This document shows, in pieces, positions 32,211 through 36,071 of a stretch of DNA of 36,071 nucleotides (position 1 is its first letter; each line of letters starts with the position of its first letter). Source of the stretch: Ophiothrix spiculata (lineage: Eukaryota > Echinodermata > Ophiuroidea > Amphilepidida > Ophiotrichidae); the NCBI GenBank assembly GCA_000969725.1, contig JXSR01S064201.1; one strand, written 5' to 3'. Made by a program: the position numbers and the translations under genes. The notes under the pieces were generated by a model. That model was not told where the DNA came from. It worked only from the letters and a program-made list of their open reading frames with translations, and searched no databases.

Positions 32211-32401
32211 CACTCTTAGAAGGTCAGGATCAAATATGAGCTTATCCTGTTTCCGGATCAGAAATATGATCCCAAAAAGGATCAGATTGATCGAAAAAGG
32301 AACAATTTGATCCGAAAAGGATCAGATGTGGTCCATTTCCGGATCATATTTTGATCCGGAATCAGGATAAGCTCATATTTGATCCTGGCTTTCTAAGAGT
32401 G
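32211..32401. mobile_element. TA-flanked MITE, 191 bp, with GGATCA-type internal repeats
   Basis: The ends CACTCTTAGAAGGTCAGGAT and (inverted) ATCCTGGCTTTCTAAGAGTG continue as CAAATATGAGCTTATCCTG on both sides, giving arms of ~39 bases. TA flanks both ends (32209-32210, 32402-32403), as for Tc1/mariner-type insertion. Between the arms GGATCA/TGATCC words recur about every 10-20 bases. Confidence 0.88.
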
Positions 32402-32403
32402 TA

Positions 32404-33920
32404 GGAACGTGTTTCAAATGTAGATGGATTGCAATACCTGGCGAATGCAAATATAAAGCGATACCTACAATAACCTACTATAATTTACAATTGTTATGGT
32501 AAAAGATTTCAAATCACCGAGGCCAAAATCACCTCACAGGTTCTTAAAAAAAGCAAACGTACACACTGTGCTTGATTCAAAATCTTATGGGTTTCTTACT
32601 CGTTTTTAGTTCTCTTCACAAGTTATCTTAATCAACTTTGTTTTAATATTAGGTAATAAACAAACAGGAACCGCTAAATAATCCTTGCGATCCTATCCTA
32701 GGATATTTCCAAGGTATATAATCCGAGTTATATTATAGTCCGTATAATTCTTCAGTCTCTGAAGCACAAAGATCTTGAAGTAACCTGCTGTATTAACATA
32801 TTGGAAAAGTCTCAACACAATAGTCCAGCAATAACAACAAAACTCTTCTTAGCTTTATAAAACTTTAAAAAACCATGTCAGATGCTGGTATGGAAATTGT
32901 CCACTTTGATAATAAATAAAACACATGTTGCCGTTGTTGATTTTCCAATATATCACTAACTCCTGAATTAATCTCCAAAAACTCCAGGCCTAATTGTTAT
33001 ATCCTTTAATGATGAAATTTAAGTAAATATAAAAGATTCCAAAATAAATCAAGTTTATATAAGATTTAATGGAAAGATATACATGTATTTAAAATTTTAT
33101 GAAAAGAGTAACTAAACCCGATGTTGCAACTGTTTGGCGAGATGTTAATTCAACCCTACATAATCAAAGTTTGTATTTTGAAATGCAACAAATGAAAGAT
33201 TGTTCGTAAACATCGCTGGCTTATTCTGATTGATTTAAGTCAACAAGATACCTGGGGTCAATATAATTCAAGGCAACATCGAGTTTACAGACGCATGTCA
33301 TTTAAAATACCGTGTTGACTTTGAATGTATTTTCTTGATAGCGATACAAAGCTTAATATATTGTGGAACATAATTCTTGGTATACGAGTATGCTATTAAG
33401 CTACATCAAAGAATTTTAAAAATAAATTGGGCAGAAATATAATCAAACCAATCAGACAGAGACGTGGCAGAATATCTGATTTTAAATGATTTATTCCTAA
33501 TTCTTCAAAACGGGACTATTAGGTGTCAGCTTAGTGGTAAATAGCGGGATCTATTGGTCTGTAGTCGGTGTGCACCGACATACGGTGCAAACTAAACCCC
33601 CACCCCACCCGAATATAATTCATTATAGACGGTTTAATGGAAATTGAATATAAATTATCAATAATATGTTCCTTTTACTTTTCTTTTCTTTTTCTACGTA
33701 AATCTTGTCCGCTATGTTGGTTGAGATGTACAACCAACAAGGGTCTGCAGATCGACTCTTGGTCATGATTGTTATGTTAAAACAGTTTTTATTTACGATA
33801 GCAAAAGAAATTAAACAAAGAAAGAAAATAAATTTAAAAAATCCGATTTAAAATTTTAATATCATAACGTCCTCTTTTAAACCCGGTTTCTGCTAAGCGT
33901 TATCTCCTATATCCATCCTC
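32404..33920. other. No gene seen; small hairpin at 33716-33738
   Basis: GTTGGTTG (33716) and CAACCAAC (33731) form an 8-bp stem. Otherwise AT-rich DNA without recognised feature; a short C-rich stretch lies at 33597-33611. Confidence 0.45.
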
Positions 33921-33921
33921 C

Positions 33922-35260
33922 TTGGTTTAACAATGTATCTGAAGGAAACTATAGGGTTTAAAAGTATACTGTTTGTTTTAAAGGATCAATGGTAATTGAT
34001 TCTGATACTGTGGATGGGAATGATTGTTTTTATCTACTTAAGTGCATGGTTTTATTTGGAAGATCCACATATTCAGTTTATATAACCTGGATTAGATAAT
34101 ATTGATAGTAAATTGCATAGCCGTGCTTTGAAATCATGTTATGGCGTTTTGACATACCGGTACTCAGTTAAAATTAAGGTATTTATACGGTGGAATATTG
34201 ACGATTATGTTCATATTTTTAGCAGGTTTGTCTTTGTAAGACTATATAGAATAGCCTTAGCAATAAAAAAAAAAAACCATTAACATAAATTTAAAAAAAA
34301 GTTCAGTGACATACAGGCACTATATAAAATATACTTTGATTTAAAACAAGATCACGTATCTTAAAAAAGTGGGCTTGTTGATCAAACAAAATTTGTTTTA
34401 TGAAAAAGGGCCTAAATCATCGCTTTTAATATTTACCTTCATTTTTCATTTTGATAAAAAGAGGTACTTCCAGCATATTTTACGAAGCATGATTTAATTG
34501 ACGATAAAACGTTGCATTTATGAACTCCAATTAAGTGTTTTAAAATGAAACGTTCTTGTACAATTATAGCGTTATGTTATCACTATCAAAGAAAAATTGT
34601 CTAATGGTTGCAGCTTAATAGAATTGTGTCATATCTCAAGAAGCCTTAAAAGGACTGGCCTAGATTCTTCCCACTTTTTTTACCTGCATATTGTTTTTAC
34701 TTGAATCGATAGAACATGTTTATAGTAATATAACCTTCAAGTGGTTTTCCATGATTTTAAGGAATATTGGAGAAAATTGCAATTCTTTACCTACTTTAAT
34801 TTTTTTCGCCGGCGAAAAAAAATTGGTGTATAAACAGTGTTTCTAGTTTGAAAACTGATAGAAATCTTGTTTCTACACTTGTGATGGCCAAACAAATTAT
34901 TTTTAATGAAATCATTTCTGTTTTAATATGTTGTAAATTATCTCTAGGGAGCTTTGTTTGATCTTTTATCTGGTAAATCCATCTGAGGAAGTTTGGATTT
35001 AGGAAACACAGGATAGCCACACCACCATCAAAGAATGATATATTGCAAATTAATCCTCTCTCAATTTGAGCCATTTGTGTGTAAATTTTTGAACTTTTTT
35101 TGGATTTTACTATACTTTTAAGCTTTGTTTAGAGCATTTCCATAAATATTTAACTCTAGGTGGAATCTAGGCTAGTCCCTTTAATGCGTTTTTATATGTT
35201 CTCATTTAAGCACTCTAAGCTATTTGATTTGAATTTAGCATACGTTCTAAAATTAGATAA
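33922..35260 (+). repeat. Dispersed repeat R, copy 2 (interrupted)
   Basis: AACAATGTATCTGAAGGAA near 33930, ATAATATTGATAGTAAATTG near 34097, AAACGTTGCAT near 34507 and GTTCTAAAATTAGATAAA near 35243 follow copy 1 in order. The homology is broken at 34650-35180 by a TTAA-flanked insertion. Confidence 0.78.
34650..35180. mobile_element. TTAA-flanked inverted-repeat element, 531 bp
   Basis: TTAA at 34646-34649 and 35181-35184 brackets ends AAGGACTGGCCTAGATTC and (inverted) GAATCTAGGCTAGTCCCT. Copy 1 of the host repeat reads CCTTAATGC at the matching point (about 29138), with a single TTAA and no insert. TTAA duplication is typical of piggyBac-type elements, but the ends do not begin with the usual CCC, so the assignment is tentative. 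The 92-codon minus frame inside (34796-35074) has no recognised transposase motif. Confidence 0.85.
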
Positions 35261-35330
35261 AAAAAAATTTCATACATTATGAAACTAGGTAAACGCACAT
35301 GATACTATTTAAGCTTAACGGATTTGTTGT

Positions 35331-35369
35331 GAAAATATATATATCTATATAGCTATATATATATATATG
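35331..35369. repeat. (TA)n microsatellite
   Basis: Alternating TA with a few C/G interruptions just before the foldback element. Confidence 0.9.
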
Positions 35370-35396
35370 CAGCGGTGGAAATACCCACATGATAGT

Positions 35397-35439
35397 CAAC
35401 CCAGGGTTAGGCAACCCCGGGTTGCCTAACCCTGGGTTG
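35397..35439. repeat. Perfect 43-nt hairpin at the end of the foldback element
   Basis: CAACCCAGGGTTAGGCAACC continues into its exact reverse complement: 21 bases on each side of one central C. The outer part CAACCCTGGGTTG recurs at the right edge of the window. Confidence 0.95.
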
Positions 35440-36071
35440 TCTTCCACTTGGGTTCCTATATACGTAGAACATAGTTATTACTAGTAGTGCAAAGCAGGTA
35501 AATAATAATGTACTCAGTTGTTTTACCCTGGGTGATCTATACTTGCATAATTGACAACCTGAGGTTGTTAATGAAGTTCATTAGTCAACTTAGGGTAATC
35601 ATAGTCCGTTGAATTAACAACTTGAAGTTATTAGTGAAGTTCATTTGATAGGAGTGACTCATCTAATATGATATTGACTGTATGGGAAATCAGAAATCCT
35701 CTCAACTATGATTACCCTAGGTTGGCAATGAAATTCAATAACAACTTCAAATTGTCAATTATGTGAATGAAGATCACTTAGGGTGAACACAGTATAACCT
35801 GCTATTAAATATAGCCCAATATGCTGTTTGAAAAAAAGAACTTCACTAATAACTTCAAGTTGTTAATTCAACTGACAATGATTACCCTGGGTTGACTAAT
35901 GAACTTAATTAACAACCTGACGTTGTCAATTATGCAAGTAAAGGTCACCAAGGGCGAACATTGTACAACCTGCTAAAAACAACTGAGTACATTATGATTT
36001 ACCTGCTTTACACTATTGGTAATAGTATGTTCTACGTATAGGATCCTAAGTGGAAGACAACCCTGGGTTAG
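35397..36071. mobile_element. Foldback-type element with ~230-bp arms, cut by the window end
   Basis: The left arm (about 35422-35645) is inverted in the right arm (about 35846-36071): AACCCTGGGTTGTCTTCCAC at the outer ends, TACGTAGAACATA, AAAGCAGGTAAAT, ATGTACTCAGTTGTTTT, ACTTGCATAATTGACAAC and TTAACAACTTGAAGTTATTA. Both arms hold alternating short palindromes of two types, ACCCTGGGT-like and AACAACCTGAGGTTGTT-like. The middle (35708-35813) repeats 35881-35988 directly. There is no coding capacity. The right terminus lies beyond the window. Confidence 0.9.

Noticed and set aside
34796..35074. 92-codon minus frame as a transposase of the TTAA element
   Set aside because: Too short, with no DDE-type or other transposase motif; the element looks non-autonomous.

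Overview
This window looks like gene-poor, AT-rich nuclear DNA of a metazoan, most likely an aquatic invertebrate (mollusc, other lophotrochozoan or ambulacrarian; I cannot place it further). The signs are decayed non-LTR retrotransposons of at least three kinds, three tRNA-derived SINE-like elements, many short terminal-inverted-repeat elements (MITEs), degenerate TTAGGG/CCCTAA tracts, and no long open frames. The longest stop-free frame is 139 codons and lies antisense to a retrotransposon relic. I found no host gene, exon, rRNA, functional tRNA, CRISPR array or operon-like organisation that I could defend.

Layout. Positions 1-7130 form an inverted duplication with ~0.95-1.07 kb arms; a third partial copy of the arm lies at 1776-2515. 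One arm carries a 170-bp MITE that the other lacks. The spacer has a V-SINE-like element (3122-3370), a short hairpin (5383-5434) and a tRNA-like SINE head (6066-6160). Positions 8650-9835 hold a possible solo LTR and, on the minus strand, the C-terminal relic of an L1/Tx1-like LINE. Positions 10866-12059 hold a CR1/Jockey-like LINE 3' end, a ~700-bp imperfect palindrome, and the 3' end of a second copy of the 9-kb LINE with a (CAA)n tail. Positions 12287-13535 carry a hAT-like MITE, a TA-flanked MITE split by a CR1-like LINE insertion, and a further small inverted-repeat element.

From 14.4 to 18.6 kb there is a 36-bp tandem duplication, a second copy of the 170-bp MITE, a telomere-like tract inside inverted repeats, another CR1-like relic, a SINE and a truncated second copy of the TA-flanked MITE. 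From 19 to 24.8 kb there are tandem duplications, an RTE/Jockey-type LINE tail, a ~30-bp minisatellite, an inverted-repeat element with ~75-bp arms, and a cluster of a palindromic repeat family. From 25 to 35.3 kb a dispersed repeat occurs three times (25.0, 28.4 and 33.9 kb). The 33.9-kb copy contains a 531-bp TTAA-flanked element, and the 28.4-kb copy supplies its empty site. The last ~690 bases are a foldback-type element with ~230-bp arms, cut by the window edge.

There are no cooperating genes. The biology visible here is transposition: retrotransposon 3' ends, SINEs, one of which shares 3'-end hairpin style with a local LINE, and non-autonomous DNA elements nested in one another so that relative ages can be read. 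All repeat boundaries come from reading the sequence by eye and are approximate unless a duplicated target site is named.
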